Shown: in pieces, positions 36,175-52,239 of the stretch | Layout of the letters: the number at the start of each line of letters is the position of its first letter | How positions within the stretch are numbered: the first letter of the stretch is position 1 | NCBI GenBank assembly: GCA_020086605.1 | Contig: JACBWW010000049.1 | Coordinates: 433,052 to 497,051, forward strand | Reading direction: 5' to 3' | From: Lanius collurio | Lineage: Eukaryota; Chordata; Aves; Passeriformes; Laniidae | DNA: 64,000 nucleotides | Notes under the pieces: generated by a model | What the model was told of the DNA's origin: nothing | Databases searched by the model: none | The model's input: the letters and a program-made list of their open reading frames with translations, nothing else | Translations under genes and position numbers: made by a program

Positions 36175-36278
36175 AGTGGCGGCAGGCGAGCGGGGCGAGG
36201 ATGATCCTTCAGGATGAGGACATCACCACCAAGATAGAGAACGACTGGAAGAGGCTCAACACGCTGGCACACTACCAG
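36175..36278 (+). CDS. PLXNA4: PLXNA4 exon: Rho-GTPase-binding domain, central part
   Basis: 104 nt; its first two bases (AG) must complete a Glu codon begun in the missing exon, and it ends at CAG, phase 0, before GTGACT. Translation [20 protein letters not shown] then [14 protein letters not shown]. The [23 protein letters not shown] block is nearly invariant in plexin-A. The domain binds Rac and Rnd GTPases (family knowledge). Confidence 0.97.
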
Positions 36279-36352
36279 GTGACTGTGGGAGAGGGTGGGC
36301 AGGAGTTAGATCTTCTGTCTGGCTAAATAGAAAGCAAAATATTACTCTCTTG

Positions 36353-36523
36353 CCCAGGGAAATGGTGGGGGCAGCACTCCTGGATGCGTTCAAAAAACTT
36401 GTGGATGTGGCAGCTGGGGACATGGGTTAGTGGTGGCCTTGGCAGGGCCGGGTGAGCAGTTGGGCTTGATGATCTTAAAGGTCTTTTCCAACCTAAATAA
36501 TTCTGTGATTTTATCATTCTGAG
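36353..36523 (+). mobile_element. CR1 fragment, sense
   Basis: CTTGATGATCTTAAAGGTCT then TTTCCAACCTAAATAATTCT and GTGATTTTATCATTCTGAG: the 3' end of the older CR1 group. Confidence 0.85.
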
Positions 36524-37650
36524 ATGCAGATGTAAAGAATGATTGAGTGGGCAATAACTGGGCAGAACCCCCATGTTGAGCACATCCCACCTGTCCCACT
36601 GTCCTTGCCCAAATTATCCTGAACAAGGCTAGAGATGAAGCCAAGGGCAGAAATAAAATCTTCTTTGTCTCTCAAAGGACATCTCTGGAGAGTGAAGGTG
36701 GTGAAGAGCAGATGAGGACAACACAAGCTAACATTTCTCATGTAGACAGACAAACCCTGCAGTGTCCCTTTTTCCAATGTATCTGGGGCCTTTTAATGCA
36801 AGCAGAGTTCAGAAGGATGGAGGAGAGAGAAATGGAAAGAGGGTGACTGGAAAAAGGAGGTGGAAAACAGCATGGCTGGAGACCATGGTGCAGTGGAGTT
36901 GTCACTGCAAGGAACACTTGTTTTCAATCCCTGTCCTGGTCCAGGGGACCTGCTCTGCTTCCTTTGTCTCTGCATGACCTGGAAATCCATAAGAGAGGCT
37001 TAAAAAGGTCTGAAAATGTCTTACACAAGTGGTAGATTTAAAGAAAAAAATGGAGTTTTGGTCAAAAGCTTGTCCCTTAGGAAAAAAAAAACAACAAAAA
37101 AAAGACCTCATTAAGTTTAATCTGACGCTGACAATTTTGTCATTTTCTCCATCACACCTCAGCAATCTCTGTTTCATAACAAGATTATTTTCTCTTGTCA
37201 CTTAAGAGCTGAGCTGAGGAGGCAGCAAGCAATAATTTGAAAAGGAAACAAAACTTTTTACTTCAGATTGACAGAAGCATTGCTGGCTGATTTTGATGAT
37301 TTTTTTTTCCAGACAGAGCAAGGACGTTTCCTGCTTTATTTCATCAACAAAACAAGCATAAGTTTCTTCCCTCTTTGTGCTTTTTCCATGTTTTTTTTCT
37401 TCAGGCAATGAGCTCCCAGCTGTAGGATGAGCTGGGCCAGGTCCTCAGGAAACATCATTTTCCTGGCTGTCCTGAAGGCTGACATGGACCATGCTGGGAC
37501 AGACACTGAGCTTTCCTTTGCCTCAGTTTCCCCGTCTGTGGTGTGGGGCTAAAACTACAAAGAGCCAATAATTCCCTTCCATGATAGCCAAGGGGCTATT
37601 TAATTAGCCTCAGCAGTGCTTTGAAGATGAAAAACTCCATGCAAGTGCTA

Positions 37651-37669
37651 ATTATTATTATTATTATTA
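37651..37669. repeat. ATT trinucleotide repeat
   Basis: Six consecutive ATT units. Confidence 0.9.
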
Positions 37670-38239
37670 CACAGACAAGAGTTAGATGTCGTTAGCAGGG
37701 TTTTTTTTTTTACTTGTCTCCTTTTTATGATGTCTTATTTATCACAGATGTTCCTGATATGGCTCTTTGTGAACCACTGGCTTGTTAACATTTCTGATAC
37801 TGGAGCCACATGATTTGCCTTGTTGTACAAATGGGAGGTCTGGCTCCTTTAAAAGCCCTGTGGTCCCTCAAAACACTGTGCCATGACATCCTGGACATCA
37901 GGCACTCCAAACCTGCTGCTTTTCCACATCTGACACCCTCTGACACCATAAAGAGAAGTTGTGGCAGTCCCCTTCAGTCCAGCACATGGAAGGGTGAGAG
38001 GTTGACAGGATCAAAGTGGAAAATGTTGACAGGAATTTTTGAACCAGGCACCCACCTATCCCTTGCACTCCAGGAGGAAGGAATGGAACATTTCACATTG
38101 GTTTTATTATCCTAATGGGCCAGCCAAGCCTGTTTGAAGTAGCTCAGATGATTTTATTATTCTCATGTTCCTGCTCTGCCTAAGAGCTTCCCTGGGATGA
38201 ACCTATTGTCAAATTTACTGAGGTTAATGCAAAAACCAT

Positions 38240-38372
38240 CTCTGAAAGTGTTTAAAAGGCCTCTGGATGTGGCCCTTGGGGACATGGTTTAGTGGTGAAC
38301 ACGGTGGTGCTGAGTTAATGGTTGAACTCCATGATCTTAAAGGCCTTTTCCAACCTAAACAACTCTGTGACT
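38240..38372 (+). mobile_element. CR1 fragment, sense
   Basis: GGACATGGTTTAGTGGTGAA then CTCCATGATCTTAAAGGCCT and TTTCCAACCTAAACAACTCT. It is the same subfamily as at 36353-36523. Confidence 0.82.
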
Positions 38373-38651
38373 CACATTGTCGTCACTGGGCTTGGAATCA
38401 GGGCCTGAATGGAACAGAATCAGCTTGTCACCAGTTGTCCCTTTGTCCAAGTGCAGGATTCTGGCTGTGTAACAGCAGGCTTTGTCCCTTTTTTATTACT
38501 AGACCAAGTCACTGAAGAAAGAAATTGAAGCTTTGAGGGCAAACTGTGCCCTGCCTACAGTGACACTGATTTGCAGCCCCTGCTGCCCTGGGCATGGTCC
38601 TCAGCTGCTTTTCAGGAGTTTATTGAGCAAGTCTCTTCTTTTTTTCTGCAG

Positions 38652-38751
38652 GTTCCAGATGGATCTGTGGTGGCTTTGGTCTCCAAGCAAGTCACTGCCT
38701 ACAATGCAGTCAACAACTCCACGGTGTCCCGGACGTCAGCCAGCAAGTATG
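38652..38751 (+). CDS. PLXNA4: PLXNA4 exon: Rho-GTPase-binding domain, C-terminal part
   Basis: 100 nt, phase 0 start after TTCTGCAG; the last base G begins a Glu codon before GTAAGG. Translation VPDGSVVALVSKQVTAYNAV then NNSTVSRTSASKY. VPDGSVVALVSKQVTAYN closes the ubiquitin-like fold. The NNSTVSRTSASKY linker, as I recall, differs among paralogues and fits A4. Confidence 0.97.
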
Positions 38752-40475
38752 GTAAGGGTTTGTGTACTGGGATAGACTGGGAGAGCACTGGGAAGAGATC
38801 CCAAGTGTCACAGTGGTCGCAGGACTCTGAGCACCAGCAGGGAAATTGATGGGCAGATGAGGAGTTGATGAAATGAGGCAGCAGGAGAGGATTTAGCCAT
38901 CTGAAAACTCTGGCACCCTGTTCAAGCTGTTGATCCAAGTGGTTGGATTGCTCTTGGGAGGATCTCCTCCCTCTTTATTGAAAGGAGGAGTCTGTAAAAT
39001 TAACTGCCTCCCTCTCAGGTCACCAAATGTCACTCTTAGAGTTTGAGGTCTTTATCAGCAGATCTTGAAGCAGTGGATTGTTGTTCCCACCGTCCCCATG
39101 AGGCAGCTGAGAGTGGCACAGCTGTGAGAGGGACACCAGGTGGGAACTCCTCTGCAGAGCCAAACAGGGACCTCCTGAGTGTCACCCACCCCCTCCCACC
39201 CCCTCCTCCCCTGCACTACAGTTGCATCCAGGCCGTGTCTCACTGAGGTGATGCTGGACAGCAAAACAAAACATCCCTAACTCGCAACCAGAGTGCTGCA
39301 ACCCCCCCTCCAAACTAAATGCTGCTGTCATATCACTTAATTCATATTTTTAATTTACAAAAGCATCTCCAATCCTTCTTACTCCCTTTATCTTAAGGGA
39401 AAGTGCAGTTACTCAATGTCCAGAGGTGCCCCCTTCCACTTTCTCCAAGGACATAAATGATCCATGAGGCCTTATTAATATTCATCCTCTTTGCCATGTT
39501 GTTGCAATTACTGAAAGACACAGTGACCTTTGGAAAGGAAGACTTGAGGTGGGTTAATTTCTGTTGGATTTCTTTAATTCTTTTGCCATTTGATTTTTCA
39601 GGAGGAGGGAATGGGGAAGGAGGCAGGGGGAGGAGAAGATGTGGTGGGTCAAAAAGTGATTGTTAATTGCAATTAAGAAAACAACATCCAGAGAGAAAAA
39701 GGATATTCCATCTGATAATTAATATGTAGAGATTGGTAATGCATTAATGAGGCTTATTCAGATCTTGCTACAGAAAGGTGCAACACTTCTGATAATTATG
39801 GTTGGAAAAGGCAACATTGCTGGAAGGTCAGTGAGAGGGGAATGCCTTGTGCTGTCACTCAGAGGCAAAGAGAGGCAAAATTTAGAGGCTAAAAGTATTC
39901 TTGGAGAGGAAATTTGTGGGGGTCCACCTGGGGTGCTGGGTTTTTTCTGTCAAAACAAGATTTTGGAGCAGGGAGTGAGGAGGATGGCTGGACAGGAATT
40001 GTTTGTTTGCTTTGATGCCAAGGGAGGGAGGGGAGGCAGCTCCTTCTAAATCTGGGGATGAGGAGATAAATAAAAGATCTCATTAGAGACATTAATATTT
40101 TTATGTCAAGCAGCATGTTAGGGCATGGATAAAAATATGGGGAAAACCAGTCACATAGGGAACTGGTTACTGTAAGGAACTGGGGCTATCCCCTGAACCT
40201 GTCCTGGGAAGAGTCTGACACTGACAGTACCATTTGGCAGGGAATGTGATAAGAGATAAAGCCTGGGAACAGCTAGAAATCAGTGTTTGAACCTCATAAA
40301 ATTTGATAATGTAGACACTGACATCACACCTGCCTTGGTGACGCCGTTTGCCTTTGCTGAGCCAATCCCTCACAAAAAACACTTTGAAAAACGCATTTGG
40401 TGGCACATTTCCTGAAAATCCCAACCCCAAGAGCTGCTGGGACACCCAGAGACCCCATGATCTGTGTCTCTGCAG
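38752..40475 (+). other. Intron, 1.7 kb
   Basis: GTAAGG to TCTCTGCAG. No transposon recognised. AT-rich stretches near 39455-39495 and 39700-39760 contain several ATTA and TAAT cores but no firm element. Confidence 0.65.
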
Positions 40476-40666
40476 AGAACATGATCCGCTACACGGGCAG
40501 CCCCGACAGCCTCCGCTCACGCACGCCCATGATCACCCCCGACCTGGAGAGCGGCGTCAAGATGTGGCACCTGGTCAAGAACCACGAGCATGGAGACCAA
40601 AAAGAGGGTGACCGAGGCAGCAAGATGGTTTCTGAGATCTACCTGACAAGGTTACTGGCCACCAAG
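40476..40666 (+). CDS. PLXNA4: PLXNA4 exon: linker and re-entry into GAP domain
   Basis: 191 nt; the first two bases complete Glu, ending at AAG, phase 0, before GTACGT. Translation [20 protein letters not shown] then [40 protein letters not shown] and [26 protein letters not shown] and [16 protein letters not shown] are core plexin sequences. The exon is C+G-rich relative to flanks. Confidence 0.97.
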
Positions 40667-43352
<2,686 letters not shown>

Positions 43353-43912
43353 TGAGTGAGTGAGACAGCCCAGGACAGTCCAGCACCAGGCACTAGGCTG
43401 GAAGGAGAGCAGAAGGACGTGGGGGAGCTGAGGACCCTGGTATGGGATTTGAAGCACCAGGCTCAGTCTTCCTAAGCCAATGGGGAAGCCAGAAAATCCC
43501 ACAATCTAAAGTGTTTTCCCAGAGATGGAGCACTTTTGCTAAACAGGTCCCAGTTTGCCCTGTATTACATGGAAATGGATAGATTTTTGAGGGATTTGAT
43601 GAGAAAAAATGGAGTCTTTAATTGCTGCAGTGCCCAGGATCACATAGGAATATCTAAGGAGGCATGGGAGGGGATTCAACCCCACTAGCTTCATCTACTC
43701 TGGGTGTTTGAATTCCCAGCTCCATTTGTTTGCCCACACAGAGGTATCTCATGCCAACTCAGAATTTTAAGGTATCCAAGACATCCTCAGAGGATGTGGA
43801 ACACCCACAGGAGACTTGTACCCTCCTGGGTGGCAGCTGGAGGCCAGGAGAGCATCTCCAATGGTATGAAGTATTTAAAGGATCTGGAGGTGGATGTGAG
43901 TCTCCTTTGGAG

Positions 43913-43956
43913 GCATCAGTGACAGAGTGTGACATCAGTGACAGAGTGTGACATCA
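43913..43956. repeat. 19-bp tandem duplication
   Basis: CATCAGTGACAGAGTGTGA occurs twice in direct succession, then the start of a third unit. Confidence 0.9.
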
Positions 43957-44671
43957 GCCCCCTGCTCCAGCTGCCAGCTCCTCCTCATACCTGCAACGGG
44001 ACAGAGGGAAAAACCAGGATTGGTGGAGAAAAACCTCCTCTTTTCTGAGTCTCTGCTGGAAAGAGCTCCCTGGGGAATGGCTCCCTCCCCTTCTCCTGTG
44101 CAAACACAGGGACTATAAAAGGAACAGCAGAGGAGAGCCATGGGGCTCCCAGCTCATGCATTTTTTCTTTTTCCCAGCCATGCTGATGGCAGATCACCGG
44201 TGACATAAAAAAAGAAACCCCATGCACCAAAGAGGCTTTCAACTAATGAAACATTAGCATATTATTAACATTATCTGCGGCACTAATCTAAGGCTGATTG
44301 CAGCCACTCAGCCTAAATGAGCAGGAGGTTTATTTAAGGGGGGAGGGGGAAAGGCAGAGTGTGTGTGTTTGTGGGAGAAGGGGCAGTGTGAAGAAATCTG
44401 TTCAATCAGATCAAATTAACTCAAAGTCACATCACAGGGCTTCATTACTCCCAGCCAGGGACATCGTCCCCTGTCCCCTCCCTACACCCAGGCACACAAA
44501 ACACACTCTGCTCCTCCTCACCGTGGCTGTGTCTGTCACCCAAACACCTGCACAAGGATTTCTGCAAGGTTCACTCATCCACCTCATCCCCCAAGAGATG
44601 ATTCTCCATTCCCAGCCTAAAATCCCACATGTCCATCATGTCTCATTGCCATTTTTATACTTATTCTTCCC

Positions 44672-44844
44672 TGAAGCTCTGGCACAGGCTGTTCAGAGAA
44701 GCTGTGGCTGCCCCATCCTTGGACTGTTCAAGTCCAGGGTGGATGAGGCTTGGAGCAACCTGGAATAGTGTCCCTACACCAAGGGTGTTGGAACTGGATG
44801 ATCCTTAAGGTCTCTTCCCACCCAAACCACTCCATAATTCTGTG
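44672..44844 (+). mobile_element. CR1 fragment, sense
   Basis: GAGAAGCTGTGGCTGCCCCA, then GGCTTGGAGCAACCTGGAAT, GATCCTTAAGGTCTCTTCCC and the tail CCATAATTCTGTG. Confidence 0.88.
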
Positions 44845-45630
44845 TTTTCCAACATCTCCCATTTCTCCTGAACCTGACAGGATTCCCTGTGTGGGGCTTT
44901 CCTTACATTTGTTCTGTGATTTTGGCTCAGGAGAACACACAGAGGTTTAGGAAAACACGGTGCCAACCCTCATCAGCAAGGTTGCTACCCAAAATCTATC
45001 AGACTTGGGGATGAATTTTTTACAGTGTCGTGGACACAATGAGCAAATGGGAGGAACTGGGCAATATCAGGAGAATTTGCCAGGCTGGAAGATGCAGAGG
45101 GTGAAGGTAACAATCTGCCTGAGAGAGAGACAGGAGCTGGGCTCTGTGCTCAGTGACTCATCCCAGCTCCTGGGCCATGATCACTGCCATGCATTTGCCC
45201 TGACAAAAAGGCTTGAGGCAAAGGCTGCAGGTATCTCATACAAGGTACCTCGGGGCATCTCATACAAATGAGCTGCTCTTTGGAGAAAAAGGGGGAAAAG
45301 GCCTTTGGATTGCAGCTGGAATAGCATTTCCTTGGTTAGGGCAGATATATTTTCATATCAAAGGCTGTGATACTTGTTTCCCAGTTCCCTTTTTTTTATT
45401 CCTTGAGGCAACAGGACTTTTCCTGTCATGTAGCAGCTGCTTCCTGCCCAGGGTACTGGGATCATGTGCAGGCTTGGGCTGGAGCAGTGGAGAGGGACAG
45501 GACAAGGTGTCCCAGCACACACAGCGTGTGCCATGAGCATTCCCAGTCTCCATCTGGGAGCTCTACCCACCTCTCTTCCCATGGGCTTGCTGTGGGGGCT
45601 GCAAGCCAAGTCCCTCAATGAGAAATGTAG

Positions 45631-45818
45631 AGAATCACAGAATGGTTTGGGTTGGAAGGGACCTTAAACTCATCCAGTTCCACCCCCTGCCATGGGCAGG
45701 AACACCTCCCACTGTCCCAGGCTGCTCCAATCCCTGCCCAGCCTGGCCTTGGACATTTCCAGGGATCCAGGGGCAGCCACAGCTTCTCTGGGCACCCTGT
45801 GCCAGGGCATTCTAACCC
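45631..45818 (-). mobile_element. CR1 fragment, antisense
   Basis: AGAATCACAGAATGGTTTGG then GTTGGAAGGGACCTTAAACT, CCCCTGCCATGGGCAGGAAC and CTTCTCTGGGCACCCTGTGC. It covers the same part of CR1 as the sense copy at 44672-44844, so the two can pair in the pre-mRNA. Confidence 0.92.
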
Positions 45819-46174
45819 ATACCATAATAATTTTTGTGGGTTCAGTGCCTCTCCTCATCTGATGGAGCAACCAACAGGGTCAACTTTGCATTGCAACTTA
45901 ACACAGAGAGATTCAGAGCCTTTGTCCTCACCTAAATTATACTCCCAATAATTTATGGGCACCTTCAACAGCATTGTATTGACTTTGAGACTGACCAAAT
46001 CTACCTTGTGAGGATAACAGGGACAAAAGGCGACCTCACTGCTATCCCTAGACTTTGTAGGGGAAGAATTCATTACAGAGCAAAGTTTATCCCAGAATCT
46101 TCATATCCACACTGCCACCTTTGCTTTCCACCCACCATTTGCTGCTGTGATGTCCCCTGTGAGCTGTGCACTGA

Positions 46175-46417
<243 letters not shown>

Positions 46418-49214
46418 TGAGTTTTAGCCATGGAATGGCATAAAGGCCCTGCTTTGTGGGTGGAGGTAGGAGGCAGCATCACTGTTGCTTTTGGAAACTG
46501 CCCCTGGGGCTTTTTTTGTCTTTGGCTTTTGCTAAGTGGAAATCTCCATGTTAGCCTTTTGTTCCCTCATGGCAGAGATGGAAATTTAATTAATGGTGGG
46601 AGCTGAAGGTGTTTGCCAGCATTGTTTCTCTTGAGGAGAAACTGTTGGGAAGTGGCAGAGGGAGGAAGGCAGGCAGGTGTGGGGAGCACACGGGCTTCTC
46701 AGTCTTTCCACACAGGCCAGAGTGGTCTGCTGCTCTCAGCATCCTTGGGACAGTCCCCACCCTGCCTAGATCCCAAGGGATTTGTAATTATCCCCCAGTA
46801 ACTTCCCTTGGAGGCTCTTCTGTGCTTTGAATGAGATGAATGACTGACAGGCTGCTGACTGACACTCTGCAGGTATTTTCTGTCAGGTCAGAGGTCTTTC
46901 CAAGCATTTTCTCCACACCTCCAAGACCTGTAGCTGTGTTTTAATCTGCTGTAGTGAGGGTCAGTGCCTGGTAAAGCTGCTCCACAGGGAATGTAACCAA
47001 AACAACTCTTCCTACAGCATCTTGGGGCTTCCTTTCTGAAGGGTTTCCCCCAGGACAAGAAAACTGCACATCCTGCTCTTCATCCAGCAGGAGCTGTGCT
47101 TTGCTTTCCAATATTCTGCCCTTGCCTGGCGTTACTGACACGTTTGGGAAGGGCACAGATGGGGAATGGCTGCTGCTCTGTAAATACAAAGGCAGGTTTA
47201 TCCTACACATCACTGCTGTGCTCTGCATCCAGCTTTCAGCAGGGATTTCTCTGGATGGCTTCCCAGGCATGGCCTAAAACTGATACCGTGTCATGCAGGT
47301 TGCACAAGGCCTCTGCTGCTGCAGACACCTCACACTGTGCTATAAATCCCTGTATTGCCTTTGCTGGGGATGATTTTCTCTCATTTCGTGGAAGGAGTGT
47401 GGCTGATCAAACTGCTCCCTCTCCTACTCGGCACGAGGCAGCATTTTTTTTCCAACAATTCTCCCATTGGTCTGTGATTTGTCTGGACAATTATTTTTAG
47501 ATGTGGTTAAACACTTCAGCAAATGTCGTTTCTAGGCAACCTGCAAGGCTCTTATGAGCTACCTTGCTTAATTATGACCTACTTTTGGTACCGTGTCCAA
47601 GTTTCTTAGTATGGATTGAGGCTGATTGCTGGATTGACCTGGATAATGGGAAGGAAGTGGTGGATGTTCCACTTAGAAATCAAGTTTGTACCAACAGTGA
47701 CCCAAAGGTGTCATTCTCCAGTGATGCTTTAGCAACGCTCTGTGTGGCTGGCTGGGTGGTTTCTGTGGACAAATAACTTGTTTTCTATCTGGTTCCAATC
47801 AAGCTGGTTGATTTTATCCTGGGAGATGCTACATTTGAGTGACAAACTGAGGTATTTAAGTGGAGAATGGGATATTTCCTTAAGCAACAAACACCTTTTG
47901 TTTTTTTCCCCCTCTGGATAAACAAAAAGGCTGCAGTTTCCATTTTATTTTTTCCAGTATTGATTTCACTTTACAACTTTTTGGAGCTAAATCCTGGTGC
48001 CCAGTGATCTTCAGCAATAGGTGCTGCATTTCCTTGGAAGTTTTCCCAAACAACTGGGTTTGCAAACAAGGTACATAACACCTCCTGCTGCTTGTAAACA
48101 GCCCTGGATTCCTGTCCCCAGCATGTGCTGGGTTGTTATCTGCACTGATGTCTGACAACTCAAACTGAAGCCCAAGGGGAGGCTGCAGGTTTTGGAATAC
48201 GGTTAGAGCTTTTCCCTGCTTTTATTTTTGTGTGTCAGCTCCACTGACTCAAGGCACTGGCACCTGGATGCAGTGGGAGATGAAAGAAAAAACCTATCAG
48301 GGATGAATAAAATATAATTTGAGTTCCACCCCGAGCTAATGAATTCCTTTGCTCTGTTCTGCGATTGTGCTTTGAGGGAGTTATTCCAAATCCAAAGGCT
48401 TCCAGTGCTGGTTTGAGCTATTTTTGTAGTCAGCATCAGCTGGAGATGGCATCCTTCAAGACCACTAGACTTCTTCAGAGAGTGAATCACGAGATAAAAA
48501 GTCAGGGAGTTTAAGAAGTGGTTGAGTAAATCAGAAGAACCTGAAATCAAACGAAGTTCTTTGATGAAGAGGAAGCTCTAAGAAGGTAATTAGACTGTGG
48601 TAGACTGTACCCAACTTGAGGCACTCTGGATTAAAACATGCCTGGATTTAGAGGTCTGGAAATGGAGCTGAGCTGGATTACTCCGAGCCATCCCTTTGAA
48701 ACCTCTGGTTTCTTGGTGTGGAGCCTTTAGGACTCCCAAAACTCAGAGCAGGGAATGACCTGAAAGAGGCAGGGATGAAAAGACTTCCCTCCAATCCTTC
48801 AGTTTTCCACCTGGGAAGGGAAGAGTTACAGCTTCTGGCCTGACCAGTGAACTGAAAATTTGGTTCCAGAAGATTTCAACAGCAAGACTGTCAGGAATCC
48901 TCACCAGTTTTATTTGTTTGTTTGGTTGCTTCATGTTTTAGAGTAGGATTTTCTCATGTTTTCAGTTACTTGTTTGTGGTGAGTCAAGTGCTTCCTTCAG
49001 AATGAGGATGCAGGAGAATGACTAATTAAAAAAATTTAAAATTTACCAATTTTTCCAATTTCAAGACAGCTTAATGGAAAACTTTATAAGAAATTGAGAC
49101 TGTCCATGACTTTTTGAGAGGTTGGTTGTTTTAGTGTCCATTTCTATAATTAATCAAGATAATGGATTTGCTGACAACAGCAACAAAAAATTATTGTGCA
49201 TCAGTGAAATCCAG

Positions 49215-49306
49215 TTGAAGGTGTTCCCTGCTCATTGCAGGGGGCTTGGAATAAATGACCTTTCAATGTCCCTTCCAACCCAAACTATTCTGTGATTTTA
49301 TGATAG
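49215..49306 (+). mobile_element. Short CR1 tail, sense
   Basis: CTCATTGCAGGGGGCTTGGA then CAATGTCCCTTCCAACCCAA and ACTATTCTGTGATTTTATGA. Confidence 0.75.
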
Positions 49307-50464
49307 TCCTTTTATGACATTATTGGAAGCAGAGCTGGACTCTGCCTGCTGAAACAATCCAGCTGGGAATTTCTGGCTTTTGGGGAAAAGCAGGTTTGCT
49401 GTTCAAATGATACACCCAGAGCTGGAAACAGAGGTGGTTAAAAAGTGTCCTGGTACAGCCACATCTTGGATTTCCTGCTGCAGAACACGAGGCCTGATGA
49501 GGCAGAACAATTAACCCAGGAAACTGGAGCAGGCTATTTGGCTTTTGTTGAAGCCACGAAGAGTCAGGCTGTAGTTCTAAAACAAAGTGGAGGCTTTTCA
49601 ATTATCATTATATGAGTCTGTTGAAAAAAAAAAAGAAGAGGAAAAGAATGGGAACAGTAGAGCAGAATCTCATCTGACTTCAGTTAGTAAAACTCCATAG
49701 GCTTTGCTGAATTTACATTAGAGCAGCTTCAGATCTGCATCTTTTCAAGTTTACTTCAAATGTCCCCTTTGAGCCTGGAAATCTGGAGAACTTGGGAGCA
49801 TTTGATGCAATCCCCAAGCAATACAAAGGGGAGCCTGTTCTAATTGGGACTGTCTCATTAGCATTCAACTCCACACTGAAAAGATGACAAAGGGCTGTGG
49901 CTGACCTTTCATTTCTCTCCATGCTGCCAAGCTTATGATAACACTTGTTTGAACTTCATTAACACCATTTAATTGCCTGCATCACAATCAATATGATGTT
50001 TCCCTACCGAAGCCTGGCATGGAGGCAGAGATGGAGGAGACTGAAAAGGGGCAGAGCACAAAAAGCAGAAGCCAAAGAATTTTCCATTTCACACTGGTGC
50101 CCAAAACACCTGCAAGGCTGCAAGGAGAGGATCTGGTGCTCTTTTTCTTCCTCATCCCTGCAGGGACTCGGTCTCCTTTTGGCTGCTTATTGTGCATTGA
50201 AAATAGCCTCTCTAAGAAAAACTTAAAGCCAGTGGAGACATCAGAAGTGTTCTTAACTCAAGAGTCATCCAATGGAGACCGTTCAGAATAGATGTGCCAG
50301 GCTCAGGATCAAAAGGAGCTTGAAGTGATCTGATATGTGGGATTTGGAGCTAGAATATCTGCATTTTATTGTGTTAACCTGGGTGCAAACACTGCCTGAC
50401 CTAGCTGGTGCTGCCCGACACCTGGGGCCATGATCTCATCTACTTTTGTTTCCATACATTGGCA

Positions 50465-50740
50465 GAAAGTTATAGGATGAGGGGGAGCAATTTTAAACTG
50501 AAAGGGAGAGATGGAGGTAAGGTGCTAGGAAGAGATTCTTTACTCAGAGGGTAGAAAGGCCCTGGCACAGGGTGCCCAGAGAAGCTGTGGCTGCCTCATC
50601 CCTGGAAGTGTCCAAGGCTGGGATGGATGGGGTTGGAGCAACCTGGGACAGGGGAAGGTGTCCCTGCCCATGGCAGGGATTGGAACTGGATGAGATTTGA
50701 GGTCCCTTCCAACCCAGATCATTCTGATTCGATGATTCAT
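50465..50740 (+). mobile_element. CR1 fragment, sense, about 275 bp
   Basis: GGCCCTGGCACAGGGTGCCC then GAGAAGCTGTGGCTGCCTCA, GTGTCCCTGCCCATGGCAGG and GGTCCCTTCCAACCCAGATC with an ATTCTGATTCGATGATTC tail. A clear 3' end. Confidence 0.92.
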
Positions 50741-51214
50741 GAAGCAACTATGATTTGCATCCCATTAGCCTTTAGATGTCAAGGTCTAGATCTTGTTTGG
50801 AAGTGCTTTGAGAGTGTTTGGAGGACACAAAACAGAGAGATTTGTACCCATTTGGGATTTCACCTACCAATGTGTCCTCTTGGGGTTTCAGGGCTTTCAA
50901 GTCACCAGGAAATCTCTACCTGTGCAGTGCTTGTGATGTCTGTTGGTCACTTTGCAGCTAAGTTTAGAAAGACAGACAAACTGAGCCAGTTTAGTACAGT
51001 AAAACGCTGCATGTACCCTAACATTGTGAGTTATTGAGGTTTTAAGGAGAAACTCTGAGTGCTTTAAAAAAGAGCATCACATGACAGGTGCAAATCCTGG
51101 CTCTACTTTAAAAAATGAGTTTTCTGTGCCCTCTCTCCCTCTGCTGGAAAAAAGGCTCAAGAAGTAGCATACCAAGGGTCAAGGAAGGGTGTGTTGTCAG
51201 TGGAGATAATAAAA

Positions 51215-51560
51215 AACAGTTCTGGAAGAGGCCTCAGGAGGTCGACCCGACCATCTCCTGCCTCAGGGCAGGATCAGCTCTGTCTAAAGCCTTCCTGACA
51301 GATGCTTGTCTACGCCTTTCTTAGAGGCCTCCAACAAGAGAGCCTCTGCTGTCCTCAGGCAATCCATTCCCGTGCTTCCCTGTCCTTCCCATCAGAGTGT
51401 TTTCCCTGCCGGGCAGCCAAAATCTGCCTGGCTGTAATTAAAGCTCAGGCATCCCCAGGGCAGGGGGTACAGCTCATTCCTTGATTCTCTGGGGCAGCTT
51501 TTGGTGTATCTGAAGACTGCTCGCTTGTCTTTCTCCACTTTTCATCTCCAAACCAAAATC
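51215..51560 (-). mobile_element. Old degenerate LINE (CR1-like) fragment, antisense
   Basis: TCTGGAAGAGGCCTCAGGAG, then TCCTGCCTCAGGGCAGGATC and GAGGCCTCCAACAAGAGA resemble the reverse complement of ancient sauropsid CR1 3' ends. Divergence is high and limits are approximate. Confidence 0.5.
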
Positions 51561-51878
51561 CCAGTGTTTTCTCATCACGGTAAGGAGCTGTTCTTACCCA
51601 GTGCAGCTTTCAGGAGGCAAGGGGAAAAGGTGTCCGTGTGAGGAGGGGGCAGCCCCACACATCCTCTGCACTGAGGTGGGGCTGGGTGACCTCCTCTGCC
51701 AGAGAAACCTGTGCACCCATTCACTCTTCAGCCATCGAATCAGTGCTGCCCATCCCTGCTTTAACTCCAAACCCTCCACTGTTTATTCTGAGGGCAGAAG
51801 CAGCAGGAAAAGCCACGCACAGGCAAAATAAAAGCATTGCCATTTCTAGGGCTTGCACACACAGAATTGTTCCCTCAA

Positions 51879-52050
51879 ACAGTTTGGGTTGGAAGGACCT
51901 TAAAGCTCCTCTCATTTCACCCCCTGCCATGGGCAGGGACAACTTCCACGATCCCAGGTTGGATTGTCCAGCCTGGCCTTGGACAGTTCCAGGGATGAGG
52001 CATCCCCAGTTTCCCTGGGCAGTCTATTCCAGTGCCTCACCAGCAGCTCA
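51879..52050 (-). mobile_element. CR1 fragment, antisense
   Basis: ACAGTTTGGGTTGGAAGGAC then CCCCTGCCATGGGCAGGGAC, CCAGCCTGGCCTTGGACAGT and TCCCTGGGCAGTCTATTCCA. Confidence 0.85.
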
Positions 52051-52239
52051 GATGCTTCCCAGGAAACTCAAACTGCCATTCCATGTCAGTGCAGGCACTG
52101 ACAGCGTGTCCTTGCAGTACTTCACTGCATCCCATGAAGGGGCTGGCTGTTCCCAAGCTTTCCATCAGCCCTTCCCTGCTGGAACAGTCCCCCCATATCC
52201 CTTTCACGCACCTCTCCGTCCTTCAGCGGTCTGGATGCA

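Larger units (their letters stand above)
36279..38651 (+). other. Intron, 2.4 kb
   Basis: GTGACT to TTTTCTGCAG. It holds sense CR1 ends at 36353-36523 and 38240-38372 and an ATT simple repeat at 37651-37669. Confidence 0.75.
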